DNA of 64,000 nt from CAZEHS01 sp964424355. GTDB lineage: Bacteria > Bacillota > Clostridia > Peptostreptococcales > Acidaminobacteraceae. The stretch lies in contig CAYRIO010000011.1 of assembly GCA_964424355.1 (NCBI GenBank), positions 16,645 to 80,644 of the forward strand. The letters run 5' to 3'. Below are positions 53,210 to 61,200 of this stretch, piece by piece. Each line of letters begins with the position of its first letter. Position 1 is the first letter of the stretch. Below the pieces are notes generated by a model. That model saw nothing but the letters and a program-made list of their open reading frames with translations. It was not told the DNA's origin and did not search any database. The translations under genes were made by a program, and so were the position numbers.

Positions 53210-53238
53210 ATTATGCATCAGACTTTCGCAAAGGTCAA
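53210..53238 (-). promoter_or_regulatory. Promoter of the small-peptide transcript
   Basis: On the minus strand TTGACC (53233-53238), 17 bp, CATAAT (53210-53215). Predicted start near 53203. The leader then has a GGAGG...CCTCC hairpin (53094-53110 region) followed directly by an ATG-TAG start-stop. Confidence 0.65.
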
Positions 53239-53239
53239 G

Positions 53240-53400
53240 TGAATTATTGCCTTTATTATTAATACTTTATTACAATAAAATCGCACTATTTTGTGCACAA
53301 TGTTCGAAATCGCTTTCCTAACATAGGCCCCTTGCTTTGAAATCGATTTCCTGATTGCATGAAAACGTTTTTCTGTTTTTCGTTATATATATAACAATAA
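53240..53400. promoter_or_regulatory. Cluster of operator-like palindromes in an AT-rich gap
   Basis: GAAATCGCTTTC (53306-53317), GAAATCGATTTC (53339-53350) and GAAAACGTTTTTC (53361-53373) share the GAAANCGNTTTC pattern of LacI/CcpA-type operators and start 33 and 22 bp apart, multiples of 11. TTGTGCACAA (53291-53300) and GTTATATATATAAC (53382-53395) are perfect palindromes. The only downstream gene is the 25-residue ORF; no large gene starts here. Confidence 0.5.
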
Positions 53401-53510
53401 AACCCTGACATAACTATTATCCGGCACTTCTTTACATCAGACCTATAATAAAAAGAAAAATCCTGATTTTGCAAAACAAACGCATCTGAAACCTTGAAAT
53501 TCTCCATTCA

Positions 53511-53554
53511 CAGATGAAACGAGCCAGGAAAAATACCCCGGCTCGTTTCATCTG
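53511..53554 (-). terminator. Hairpin terminator of the PhnA-like gene
   Basis: A perfect 15-bp stem CAGATGAAACGAGCC (53511-53525) / GGCTCGTTTCATCTG (53540-53554). The T tail is poor, but the stem lies 15 bp after the stop. Confidence 0.7.
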
Positions 53555-53568
53555 TCCTCAAAAGCTAT

Positions 53569-53910
53569 TTAGACTTTTTTAACAAATTCAGATTTCAATT
53601 TCATTGCGCCAAAACCATCAATCTTACAGTCGATGTCATGATCTCCATCAACCAACCGGATATTCTTCACCTTCGTGCCGATTTTAATGACGGAAGAGCT
53701 TCCATTCACCTTCAGATCCTTGATCACCGTCACAGAGTCACCATCACTCAGGATATTGCCATTGGAGTCCTTGATGATCCTTATATCTTCGGAGACCGGG
53801 GTTTCTTCCTCCAGGGTCCACTCATGGGCACATTCCGGACAGATCAGGATATTTTCGCTTTGATACGTGTATTCTGAATGGCATTTCGGACAATTGGGCA
53901 GTTCGTGCAT
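53569..53910 (-). CDS. PhnA/YjdM-family zinc-ribbon protein
   Basis: 113 residues from the ATG at 53910 (GGAGGG upstream), the usual length. N-terminal zinc ribbon LPNCPKCHSEYTYQ...ILICPECAHEW (two CPxC pairs), then the conserved PhnA domain DSNGNILSDGDSVTVIKDLKVNG and KVKNIRLVDGDHDIDCKIDGFG. Despite the old phosphonate name, the function is not established. Confidence 0.93.
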   Translation of the reverse strand: MHELPNCPKCHSEYTYQSENILICPECAHEWTLEEETPVSEDIRIIKDSNGNILSDGDSVTVIKDLKVNGSSSVIKIGTKVKNIRLVDGDHDIDCKIDGFGAMKLKSEFVKKV

Positions 53911-53974
53911 GATTTCATTCCCTCCATTTTTACAACGTCTTAAGTATACTACCACAGTCCTCCCCTCTTGACAA

Positions 53975-54024
53975 ATAGCTGTGCCCCCCAGAGGTGGATA
54001 TCCATTCCTCTGGGGGGCACAGGG
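53975..54024 (-). terminator. Terminator of the ric-flavodiiron operon
   Basis: A perfect 16-bp GC-rich stem CTGTGCCCCCCAGAGG (53979-53994) / CCTCTGGGGGGCACAG (54007-54022), followed on the minus strand by CTATTTGTC. Confidence 0.75.
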
Positions 54025-54039
54025 CAGCTGACGCCTCTA

Positions 54040-55233
54040 TCAGGCATGTTCTGTGAGTACCAGGGACCTTCCAAAAGCGGCGCATTGCTCCAACGCCTCC
54101 TCATCGGGATTCCATAGCACTTTGATGCCGTCGTTCACTACCTCAAATCCGGATTTTTTAAGTTCTTCCGTGATGATTCCCACCGATTCTCCGCTCCAGC
54201 CGTAGCTTCCGAAGGCCGCGGCCTTTTTATTCTTAAAGCTTAGTCCCTTGATGATTTCCAGAATGCTGGCGGTGCCGGAAAGGATTCCCCGATTGATCGT
54301 GGACGAACCCACCAACACCATCTTGGACTTGAACACCTCAGCAATGATATCATTCTTATCCGCCTTACCACAGTTGAACAGCTTGATCACCACATTCCCG
54401 TCCACTGAGCGGATGCCCTCTGCGATGGCTTCAGCCATGCGCCGGGTTCCTTCCCACATCGTGTCATAGACCAAAGTCACCTGATTTTCCTGGTAAGCCT
54501 TCGCCCATTCCAGATACTTCAAAACGATTTGCGTGGGATTTTCCCGCCAGATAATGCCGTGAGCGGGGCAAATCATATCCACCGGCAGATCAAACCCCAG
54601 GATCTGTTCAATCTTCTTCGTGACCTGACCACTGAATGGCGTCAGGATATTCGCATAATATTTCAGCGCCTCCTGGTACAATTCTGCCTGATCCACCCTG
54701 TCATTGAACATCAGCTCAGAGGCATAATGCTGCCCGAAACCATCATTGCTGAACAGGATATTCTCAGCTGTATAGTATTCGAACATCGTGTCCGGCCAAT
54801 GCAGCATGGGGGCCTCAATGAACACGAGCTTTCCTTTTCCCAGGTCCAGGGTATCTCCGGTTTTCACCTCAATGAAGTTCCAGTCCTGATGATGGTGCCC
54901 CTTCAATGACTTGATGCCGTTTTTTGTACAGTAGATCGGAACGCCAGGAATTTCAGCCATCAGAGCCGGAAGCGCCCCACTGTGATCGATCTCGGCGTGA
55001 TTGGCAATGATGTAATCAATGGACTTCAGATCTATTTCCTTTTTCAGATCCGTAACGAATTCTTTGTCGTATGGAAGCCAGACGGTGTCAATCAACACCG
55101 TTTTTTCATCCCGGATCAGGTAAGAGTTATATGAACTGCCCCGATGGGTTGAATACTCTTCCCCATGAAATTTTTTCAACTCCCAATCGATTTTACCCAC
55201 CCAGGTGACATTCTCCGTGATCTTGTAGCCCAT
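54040..55233 (-). CDS. fprA: Flavodiiron protein (NO/O2 reductase, FprA family)
   Basis: 397 residues. The N-terminal beta-lactamase-like domain has the di-iron motif HAEIDHSGALP (HxExDH) and further ligands in the LHWPDTM and CPAHG segments. The C-terminal flavodoxin domain (about 255-395) binds FMN through YDTMWEGTRRMAEAI. The enzyme reduces NO to N2O or O2 to water in the cytoplasm of anaerobes. It follows ric by 22 bp in a stress operon divergent from an Fnr-like regulator. RBS TTAAGGAGG. Confidence 0.95.
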   Translation of the reverse strand: MGYKITENVTWVGKIDWELKKFHGEEYSTHRGSSYNSYLIRDEKTVLIDTVWLPYDKEFVTDLKKEIDLKSIDYIIANHAEIDHSGALPALMAEIPGVPIYCTKNGIKSLKGHHHQDWNFIEVKTGDTLDLGKGKLVFIEAPMLHWPDTMFEYYTAENILFSNDGFGQHYASELMFNDRVDQAELYQEALKYYANILTPFSGQVTKKIEQILGFDLPVDMICPAHGIIWRENPTQIVLKYLEWAKAYQENQVTLVYDTMWEGTRRMAEAIAEGIRSVDGNVVIKLFNCGKADKNDIIAEVFKSKMVLVGSSTINRGILSGTASILEIIKGLSFKNKKAAAFGSYGWSGESVGIITEELKKSGFEVVNDGIKVLWNPDEEALEQCAAFGRSLVLTEHA

Positions 55234-55255
55234 ATCTTATCCTCCTTAATTATAA

Positions 55256-55930
55256 TCAGCCTTTTTGTCCTTTGAACAGGATATTGTTCTCCAGGTGCAC
55301 ATGGATGAACAGATCCTGCTCCAGAGCCTGCAGCAATCGATAGACTTCCTTGAAACTCGAACAGGCATCCTGAGGCACTGTGTAGTGATCTGTGATCTCC
55401 CGTAACAGCTTCAGGGCATCGCCGGCACCGACATGCTCGGTTTCGAGTTCTTCAATGATCTGTGTACCCTCTACCCCTGAATTGATGGCGGGAAACAGGA
55501 TTGTTTCTTCTTTAACCAAATGCGCTTCCAAATCCCGGCGTAAAATCCCGAAGATCCGATGGACCTTGAAGAGCTCAGGATGGTGGAGGCTGTGAACCTG
55601 AAGGACTTTGAACAAAAGGTCGCCGATTAGCGGCAGATTTTTTCTCAAATAACTGTGGTGGGTATCCACGATATGCCGAACCAGCTTATCCGGAGCAACA
55701 CGGACCCAATCCTCAAACACCGACGTCTCCATGCTGAATGCTTCCCAGGCTTCATTCAGTTCCCTTAACAGCGCCTGCGGTTCAACTAAGCCGTCTGCAG
55801 CCGCCTCTTGCAGGGGGCGGTCGCCACCGCAGCAGAAATCCACATGATAGTTTGAAAGAATTCTTGACGCCCCTGGAAACTCAGCGACAATCAGACCGAC
55901 TGCATCGTTTAAAGTGAATAGTGGTTTCAT
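55256..55930 (-). CDS. ric: Iron-sulfur cluster repair di-iron protein (Ric/ScdA/YtfE)
   Basis: 224 residues from the ATG at 55930; a second ATG 9 nt earlier touches the GAGAGG ribosome site and is less likely. The N-terminal ScdA_N domain ends NYHVDFCCGGDRPLQEAA. The hemerythrin-like domain supplies His/Glu ligands in VDTHHSYL, SLHHPEL, LEAHLVKEE, ETEHVGAG and FIHVHLENNILF. It repairs Fe-S clusters damaged by NO or oxidants. First gene of an operon with fprA; its promoter has an FNR/CRP-type site. Confidence 0.92.
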   Translation of the reverse strand: MKPLFTLNDAVGLIVAEFPGASRILSNYHVDFCCGGDRPLQEAAADGLVEPQALLRELNEAWEAFSMETSVFEDWVRVAPDKLVRHIVDTHHSYLRKNLPLIGDLLFKVLQVHSLHHPELFKVHRIFGILRRDLEAHLVKEETILFPAINSGVEGTQIIEELETEHVGAGDALKLLREITDHYTVPQDACSSFKEVYRLLQALEQDLFIHVHLENNILFKGQKG

Positions 55931-55975
55931 AAGTTTCATCCTCTCTCAATTCTCTGGTTTTGTTTTCCTGTCCTT

Positions 55976-56018
55976 ATTCTACCGCTCTCTGCCCGCTGGG
56001 TCTGTGATTTGAATCACA
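55976..56018 (-). promoter_or_regulatory. ric-fprA promoter with FNR/CRP-type site at -41.5
   Basis: TGTGATTTGAATCACA (56003-56018) is a perfect TGTGA-N6-TCACA palindrome. On the minus strand a -10 TAGAAT lies at 55976-55981, giving a start near 55969 and placing the site centre at -41.5, the class II activator position. No -35 is visible. The adjacent Fnr-like protein is the obvious candidate. Confidence 0.75.
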
Positions 56019-56074
56019 CTTACGGTATCATAAGAATAGTATTCCTGATGCATCCCAGAAAGCGAGGAGCCTTT

Positions 56075-56800
56075 ATGAAAATCCTGCCCCAGGCCCAACT
56101 CTGCAGCCAATGCGGCCATGATATCTGCGCCCGGAAGGTATCACTGTTCAGTTCACTCTCCGAAGAAGAGCTGCGGGATGTCCTCGATTTGATTCTCCGA
56201 AGATTCATCCCTAAGGGTGAACCGGTCTGCCTGGAGGGAGACCGTTCCGATTCCCTGATCATCGTCAATCGCGGCAGCCTGAAAACCCATTCGGAGTCCC
56301 GGGATGGAAAAGAGCAGATCCTCTACATCCTTCAGGAGGGGGATTTTATCGGCGACCTGAACCTTCTGAAAACAGGCACCTATTCCTTTTCAATCACCGC
56401 CCTGGAGGACACCGACATCTGCACCATCCAAAAATCCGATTTTGATACGCTGATCCGTCAGAATCCGGCTATCAGCTTGAAGATGCTGGCCTATGCCCAT
56501 GACCGGATCAGCAGTCTGGAATCCTTGATCCAAACATTGACCCTCAAGGATGCCGATGCCCGATTGGCGGTATTCCTCCATGGAATGGCTGAAAGAAATG
56601 CCGACACGGAAAGCAGCATTCCTGAATTCACCCTCCCGCTTTCCAGAGAGGAAATCGCCGCAGCCATCGGCCTCACGCGGGAAACCGTCAGCAGAAAGCT
56701 CAGTCAACTGGCTTCAGAAGGCATCATCGCCATGCTGATGAACCGTAAAATCAAGATTTTGAACATGAAGGCCTTAAAGGAACGGGGAAACATCCTCTAA
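56075..56800 (+). CDS. Crp/Fnr-family regulator with N-terminal cysteine cluster
   Basis: 241 residues from the ATG at 56075 (GAGGAG upstream). N-terminal CSQCGHDIC gives C-x2-C-x4-C, a possible iron-sulfur or redox sensor. The cyclic-nucleotide-like domain follows (about 20-140), and HTH_Crp shows LSREEIAAAIGLTRETVSRKL (about 192-213), with the E..SR recognition residues expected to read TGTGA half-sites. Divergent from ric-fprA, whose promoter has such a site. Likely an NO/O2-responsive activator. Confidence 0.9.
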   Translation: MKILPQAQLCSQCGHDICARKVSLFSSLSEEELRDVLDLILRRFIPKGEPVCLEGDRSDSLIIVNRGSLKTHSESRDGKEQILYILQEGDFIGDLNLLKTGTYSFSITALEDTDICTIQKSDFDTLIRQNPAISLKMLAYAHDRISSLESLIQTLTLKDADARLAVFLHGMAERNADTESSIPEFTLPLSREEIAAAIGLTRETVSRKLSQLASEGIIAMLMNRKIKILNMKALKERGNIL

Positions 56801-56819
56801 AAAAGATTTTCGAACATAA

Positions 56820-56850
56820 AGAACCCCAGGCTGCTTCATCCCTGGGGTCC
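56820..56850 (-). terminator. Terminator between the Fnr-like gene and the CxxC protein gene
   Basis: ACCCCAGG (56823-56830) / CCTGGGGT (56841-56848); the minus strand continues TCTTTATG, better suited to the 74-residue gene. Confidence 0.65.
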
Positions 56851-56877
56851 TATCGCATCATTTCAATGGCGATCAAG

Positions 56878-57102
56878 CTACTTGTAACCATTTTTCTCTT
56901 TCCATTCCTTGGTAAGAGCTTCCGCCGTACGCTCCACGTAATCCAGACCACTGCAATCCTTGTTGTAGCAATTTCTGCAAACATGCTCAATGGGCGCGGC
57001 ATTGGGATATTCCATGCGGGGGGTCAGCACCGTTACATAATCACCTCTTCGGAACTCCGTCATACATTCGTCACACCGGATTCTCACGACTTGCTTGATC
57101 AT
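56878..57102 (-). CDS. Small CxxC zinc-binding-type protein of unknown function
   Basis: 74 residues with AAGGAGG upstream. Cys pairs RCDECM and VCRNCYNKDC could bind zinc or form a redox site; the rest is hydrophilic. No family was recognised. It has its own ribosome site and terminator and lies between the Fnr-like and GGDEF genes. Confidence 0.75.
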   Translation of the reverse strand: MIKQVVRIRCDECMTEFRRGDYVTVLTPRMEYPNAAPIEHVCRNCYNKDCSGLDYVERTAEALTKEWKEKNGYK

Positions 57103-57298
57103 TTGACGCCTCCTTGATCATTCGGATTTGTTTCTTATATACCCATTTGATACTGAATATCACCCGCTCTGCCCCCAGAAATATTTTTTATCTCGTTTTC
57201 TTTCCAGGAGATTTCAGGGATTTCCTCCGATAATCTTATATAATACTCCTGTGAACACATCCAAATCATTGAACCATCCAACCTTTTCCGGAGGACCG

Positions 57299-58444
57299 AT
57301 GCTTACTCTTTTATATGTTGAACTGAACGCGTTCGCCTTGGCCGTCCTGGCCTTGATCTATCTGAATGTATCCCACCGAACCGCCAAGTACCTGTTTGAG
57401 CAGAAGCTTTTCATGGCGCTTCTGGCGTCAAATGTGCTGATCCTGATATTTGACACGGCCATGTGGGTCCTCGATGGACGTTCCGGGCCTTTTGTCCGCG
57501 AAATATACCTGCTGGTCGTTGTCGTTTATTATACGTTGAACCCCGTCATTTGCCTGATTTGGTCGCTTTATGCCGATTACCAGATCTTTCGGGATGAACA
57601 GCGCCTGAAAAAACGGATCCTGCCGATGATGATCCCAGCAATCATCAACGGAGTCCTATCCTTCATGAGCCTCTTCGGCAATGTGATGTTCTACCTCGAT
57701 GCTGATAACGTGTATCACCGCGGCCAACTGTTCCTGCTCATGGCGCTGATCTGCTATGGCTATCTGATGCACACGATGGTTCATATCATCCGGCACCGCG
57801 ACCGGATCCGAAAACAATACTATCTTTCGATCCTGGTATTTGCGCTGCCGCCTTTCATCGGCGGAATCATTCAAACCCTTTTCTATGGTGTTTCCATCCT
57901 GTGGGTTTGCATGACTCTCTCCGTGCTGGTCCTCTTTATCAATATCCAGAATGATCAGCTTTTCACCGATCACCTCACCGGGCTTTTCAACCGCAGGCAG
58001 CTTGATAGTTACCTGCAGCAGCGGATCCGCAACCATGCCGATAGGGATTTGCTCATTGGCATCATGATCGACTTGGATGCATTCAAACAGATTAACGACC
58101 TCTATGGCCATCATACCGGCGATCAGGCGCTGGAAAGCGCTGCAGCCATTCTGCGGAACACCTTCCGAAAGTGCGATTTCATCGCCCGGTTCGGCGGAGA
58201 TGAATTCGTCGTGATCATGGAAGCCTCTGCTCCAGAGGATTTATCCGTGTCCATTGCCCGGCTGAAGGAAAACGTGGCCCAATTCAATGCCCAAAGCCTT
58301 GCCCCTTATATGATCAGCCTCAGCATCGGGTGCGATTTTTTCGACGCCCGCTTGGGTGATTCTGCTCAGGGTTTTCTGAACCATCTTGATACACTGATGT
58401 ATCAGGACAAAGCGGAGAAAAACGCCGCACAGCGCACCGTTTAA
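57299..58444 (+). CDS. Membrane GGDEF diguanylate cyclase with seven-helix-type sensor
   Basis: 381 residues from the ATG at 57299 (CCGGAGG upstream). The N-terminal about 215 residues hold six or seven membrane helices in a compact sensor of the 7TM type. The GGDEF domain (about 220-375) has FGGDEF with RKCD five residues before it (intact I-site), plus HLTGLFNRR and DLDAFKQIND. Predicted active and product-inhibited. A TATAAT lies at 57238-57243. Confidence 0.9.
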   Translation: MLTLLYVELNAFALAVLALIYLNVSHRTAKYLFEQKLFMALLASNVLILIFDTAMWVLDGRSGPFVREIYLLVVVVYYTLNPVICLIWSLYADYQIFRDEQRLKKRILPMMIPAIINGVLSFMSLFGNVMFYLDADNVYHRGQLFLLMALICYGYLMHTMVHIIRHRDRIRKQYYLSILVFALPPFIGGIIQTLFYGVSILWVCMTLSVLVLFINIQNDQLFTDHLTGLFNRRQLDSYLQQRIRNHADRDLLIGIMIDLDAFKQINDLYGHHTGDQALESAAAILRNTFRKCDFIARFGGDEFVVIMEASAPEDLSVSIARLKENVAQFNAQSLAPYMISLSIGCDFFDARLGDSAQGFLNHLDTLMYQDKAEKNAAQRTV

Positions 58445-58468
58445 CAGACGGTCCAGAAAGGAATGCCT

Positions 58469-58882
58469 ATGATCCGCAAACTCATTACAGACCCACAAGA
58501 GAACGATACCGCTGAAATCAGAAACAGAATCATCGCCTTCAACCGGGAGCGCATTGAAGACAAAAACCCCCACGATTTCATTATCCGCTATGAGAATGAT
58601 CTGGGGGAATTCATGGCCGGCATCTGCTTTTCAATCCACGGGGAGTGGCTGGAGATTGATTTCCTGATCGTCGAAGAGCGTGAGCGGACCACTGGCCTCG
58701 GCTCCAAGCTGCTGAAAGATGCAGAAACTTTTGCGCTCCAGCACCAATGCCGCATGTCCTTTTTAACCACCTTCGGATTCCAGGCAAGGCCTTTTTATGA
58801 AAAGAACGGTTACCATGTCGTGTACGAGCAAAAGAACTATCCCCGAACCGGCAGCAAGTTCTATCTCGAAAAGCACCTGTGA
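58469..58882 (+). CDS. GNAT-family N-acetyltransferase
   Basis: 137 residues from the second ATG (58469), because AAGGA touches the first one at 58463. Motif A is DFLIVEERERTTGLGSKLLKDAE; the last helix-strand contains QARPFYEKNGYHVVYE. It resembles small acetyltransferases of unknown substrate. It follows the GGDEF gene by 24 bp and may be co-transcribed. Confidence 0.85.
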   Translation: MIRKLITDPQENDTAEIRNRIIAFNRERIEDKNPHDFIIRYENDLGEFMAGICFSIHGEWLEIDFLIVEERERTTGLGSKLLKDAETFALQHQCRMSFLTTFGFQARPFYEKNGYHVVYEQKNYPRTGSKFYLEKHL

Positions 58883-58980
58883 TTGCCCGGCCTGCCGTGA
58901 ATTCCGCATGCCGATCCATCAATTTCATACAATATCCAGTGACCGGCCTGCCTTATAATGAAAACAGGAGGTGACTGATC

Positions 58981-59385
58981 ATGAAATGTGTCATGGTTGT
59001 AGACAGTACCCTGCCCTCTGGCCTAATCGCCAATACGGCTGCAGTCTTAGGACTGAGCCTGGGCAACCATATACCCGGGTTAATCGGTCCGGACATCACT
59101 GACAGCGGCGGAGAACTGCACAAAGGCATTACGGCAGTACCGATTCCTGTCCTCGGCTCCAACAGGGATGAACTCAGCAGAATATACCGGGCCTGTCAGA
59201 CGAAGCGCCCGGATCTGACGGTTATCGGCTTTAGTACCATTGCTCAGGATTGCCATACCTATGCTGAATACATGGCCCTCACGGGAGAAAGACCGTCCCA
59301 AGAAACGCAGTACCTGGGACTCTGCATCTACGGTTCTCGAAAGGTCGTGAACAGCCTCTGCGGGCAACTGAAGCTGTTGCGATGA
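58981..59385 (+). CDS. DUF2000-family protein
   Basis: 134 residues with AGGAGG. N-terminal VMVVDSTLPSGLIANTAAVLGLSLG and the conserved ITAVPIPVLGSNRDEL segment match DUF2000, a fold related to peptidyl-tRNA hydrolase 2. The function is unknown; the family often sits beside AraC regulators, as here (28 bp apart). Confidence 0.88.
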   Translation: MKCVMVVDSTLPSGLIANTAAVLGLSLGNHIPGLIGPDITDSGGELHKGITAVPIPVLGSNRDELSRIYRACQTKRPDLTVIGFSTIAQDCHTYAEYMALTGERPSQETQYLGLCIYGSRKVVNSLCGQLKLLR

Positions 59386-59413
59386 TCCTACCATTACAAG
59401 GGGAGGCGATCTG

Positions 59414-60205
59414 ATGGGCTCCGTTCGTTTCTACAGGGATCCCGACTATCCCTATTATCAGGTGAACAAGTGCATCCACCAGTCCCACGCCTCTAGAAAA
59501 CATGCCCACGCTGAGCTGGCAATAGCGCTCGTGACCACAGGCAGCAGTCTTTTCAGGTTTGGAGAGAAGGAGCACCGGATCCATGCGGGGCAATTGGTCA
59601 TGATCGGACCCGAGTTCGTCCACCAGTGCTGTCCTGAAGAGGTGTCTTCCTGGAGTTTTTACATGGTTTTTATCGACCCTGCCTGGCTGAATATCCCCGG
59701 AATTCAGGCGCCGGACCGCCCCTGCTTTGTCGTCAAAGATCTGGGAACCCCGCAGTTCAGAAACCTGTCAGATCATTTCGAATCCCTTTGTCATCCCGGT
59801 GCTGCCAAGGACGAAACCCTGCTCTATATCATTGATCAGGCGCTCTGTGAACCGGAAAACACCCTTCTCTCCCTGGATGGCGCCGATTCCGGCATCGAAG
59901 CAGCCGGCCGGGTCAGTGATCATATCCGGGAACACCTGGCTGATTTAATTCGGCTGGACGACTTGGCAGAGCTGGCGGATATGGATAAATACATGCTGAT
60001 CCGCTGTTTTTCCAAGGCATTCAATACCACGCCCCATGCTTGGCAGCTGATGCTCCGGATGAACGAAGCGCGGCGCCTGCTGGAGAACGGCAGAACCATT
60101 GCGGATACAGCACTGTCCGTAGGTTTCTATGACCAGAGCCATTTCAGCAGGCTCTTCAAAGAAAGCTTTGGCATTACACCGAAGCGATTCATGAATCCCA
60201 ATTGA
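59414..60205 (+). CDS. AraC-family transcriptional regulator
   Basis: 263 residues with GGGGAGG. An N-terminal cupin (about 20-95: SRKHAHAELAIALVTTGSS) is followed by a C-terminal double HTH_18 (about 160-262: LADLIRLDDLAELADMDKYM and IADTALSVGFYDQSHFSRLF). The ligand is unknown. Probably in one unit with the DUF2000 gene. Confidence 0.92.
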   Translation: MGSVRFYRDPDYPYYQVNKCIHQSHASRKHAHAELAIALVTTGSSLFRFGEKEHRIHAGQLVMIGPEFVHQCCPEEVSSWSFYMVFIDPAWLNIPGIQAPDRPCFVVKDLGTPQFRNLSDHFESLCHPGAAKDETLLYIIDQALCEPENTLLSLDGADSGIEAAGRVSDHIREHLADLIRLDDLAELADMDKYMLIRCFSKAFNTTPHAWQLMLRMNEARRLLENGRTIADTALSVGFYDQSHFSRLFKESFGITPKRFMNPN

Positions 60206-60233
60206 AAAGCCTGGCGGCTGCCAGGCTTTTTTT
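60204..60233. terminator. Terminator after the AraC gene
   Basis: AAAAGCCTGGC (60205-60215) - GGCT - GCCAGGCTTTT (60220-60230) and further T's; usable on both strands, so it may also end the AAA operon. Confidence 0.9.
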
Positions 60234-60250
60234 AATCAGACAAAGGTCCC

Positions 60251-60460
60251 TTATTCTCCCTCATACAGCAGCAGGGCTGTTTCCCCTGATGGGCGAATAA
60301 ATAGGCGCTTTCCGTCAAACTGTCCGGACCGTACCCTTCCAGGGCGGGGATGCTTTTCAGCAGGGCGGGATCCAGGGTTTCTACCTTCAGGGGCCCGGTG
60401 ACTTCCACAGTGGCAGCTTCTGCATGCCTGTGCTGCGAGCAGGGTCCTTAAAAGCTTCAT
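60251..60460 (-). pseudogene. Small exported protein broken by two compensating frameshifts
   Basis: The ATG at 60460 overlaps the upstream stop (ATGA), and MKLLRTLLAAQA looks like the start of a signal peptide. The frame then degenerates to Cys/Arg/Pro-rich text. In the +1 register the same stretch reads AATVEVTGPLKVETLDPALL then KSIPALEGYGPDSLTESAYL, with ordinary composition but no start codon. Near a GGGG run (60283-60286) the sensible text returns to the first frame (ETALLLYEGE, stop). One extra base near 60418-60436 and one missing G would rebuild a protein of about 65 residues. Either a recent pseudogene or sequence error. Confidence 0.7.
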
Positions 60461-61200
60461 TGGGGCCCGCCCGGCATCCCCACCTGGGGCTTCCGCACCA
60501 CATTGACGACCTCGGCAGGCTTCGTTGGCTCCTCATTGACCACATAGGTCACCATCACGGTCTCCCCCGCCTTCAGATCCATGGCCAGCACCTTTTCCCC
60601 CATGAGGGTGGGGCCTTTGTCCACATACAGAACCGCAGTGATCTGGGCATCTACCGGATCGAAGTGGTAGCGCACCCCGGAATAGGCGGTGGCGGGGTGG
60701 CAGATCGCTTCCACAGTCTTCAGCTCCTTTCCCAGATACAGGGCGCCCAGGGGATTATACTGCACCAGCACACTCCGGGTGTCCGCCGTGGCTACCTGGG
60801 GCAAAAGGGCTGCCAGGGCTGCGGAATCTGAAACAACAACCTCTGAGGGGGCTTCGAATTCCCCTTCACGCTCTGCAGCAGTGGAGACCTCCGCCACCTC
60901 CACGACGATTTTTCCGGGGTCTCCATAGACGCCCTTCACCACCAACCGAACTCCCGCTGGAACGGGGTGAACCACATAAACAGCTCGGCAGCCATTCCGC
61001 TGAAAAAATCCGATGCCGTCAGATGCTGCCAGCAGCGTTGCCGGCACTTCCGTAGTCTTCAATTGGGCTATCGGGATTTCTTCCGATTTCAGCAGGCCGA
61101 TTTTCTGCACCTCAGCGGGCCCGCATCCGACCAGGAACAGCCCGGCCAAGGCACCGCCCAGCAGTCTTCGATAAATTTTCATCTTATTCATCGGCGTCAC
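60457..61200 (-). CDS. Lipoprotein of the membrane AAA operon, function unknown
   Basis: 247 residues from a GTG at 61200 that overlaps the ATPase stop (GTGA); an ATG at 61191 is an alternative. Lipobox GLFLVGC follows a basic N-terminus. The body is beta-rich, with paired VxVxV strands and long Val/Ala stretches, and suggests an SAF-like or beta-clip region early on (VYVVHPVPAGVRLVVKG). No family was recognised with confidence. It lies between the double-AAA membrane protein and a small exported protein, and probably forms a partner on the outer face. Confidence 0.7.
   Translation of the reverse strand: MTPMNKMKIYRRLLGGALAGLFLVGCGPAEVQKIGLLKSEEIPIAQLKTTEVPATLLAASDGIGFFQRNGCRAVYVVHPVPAGVRLVVKGVYGDPGKIVVEVAEVSTAAEREGEFEAPSEVVVSDSAALAALLPQVATADTRSVLVQYNPLGALYLGKELKTVEAICHPATAYSGVRYHFDPVDAQITAVLYVDKGPTLMGEKVLAMDLKAGETVMVTYVVNEEPTKPAEVVNVVRKPQVGMPGGPQ

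Noticed and set aside
53286..53507. Minus-strand open frame of 73 codons in the AT-rich gap
   Set aside because: Its ATG falls immediately after the 15-bp terminator hairpin of the PhnA-like gene, it has no ribosome site, and it runs through the operator-like palindromes.
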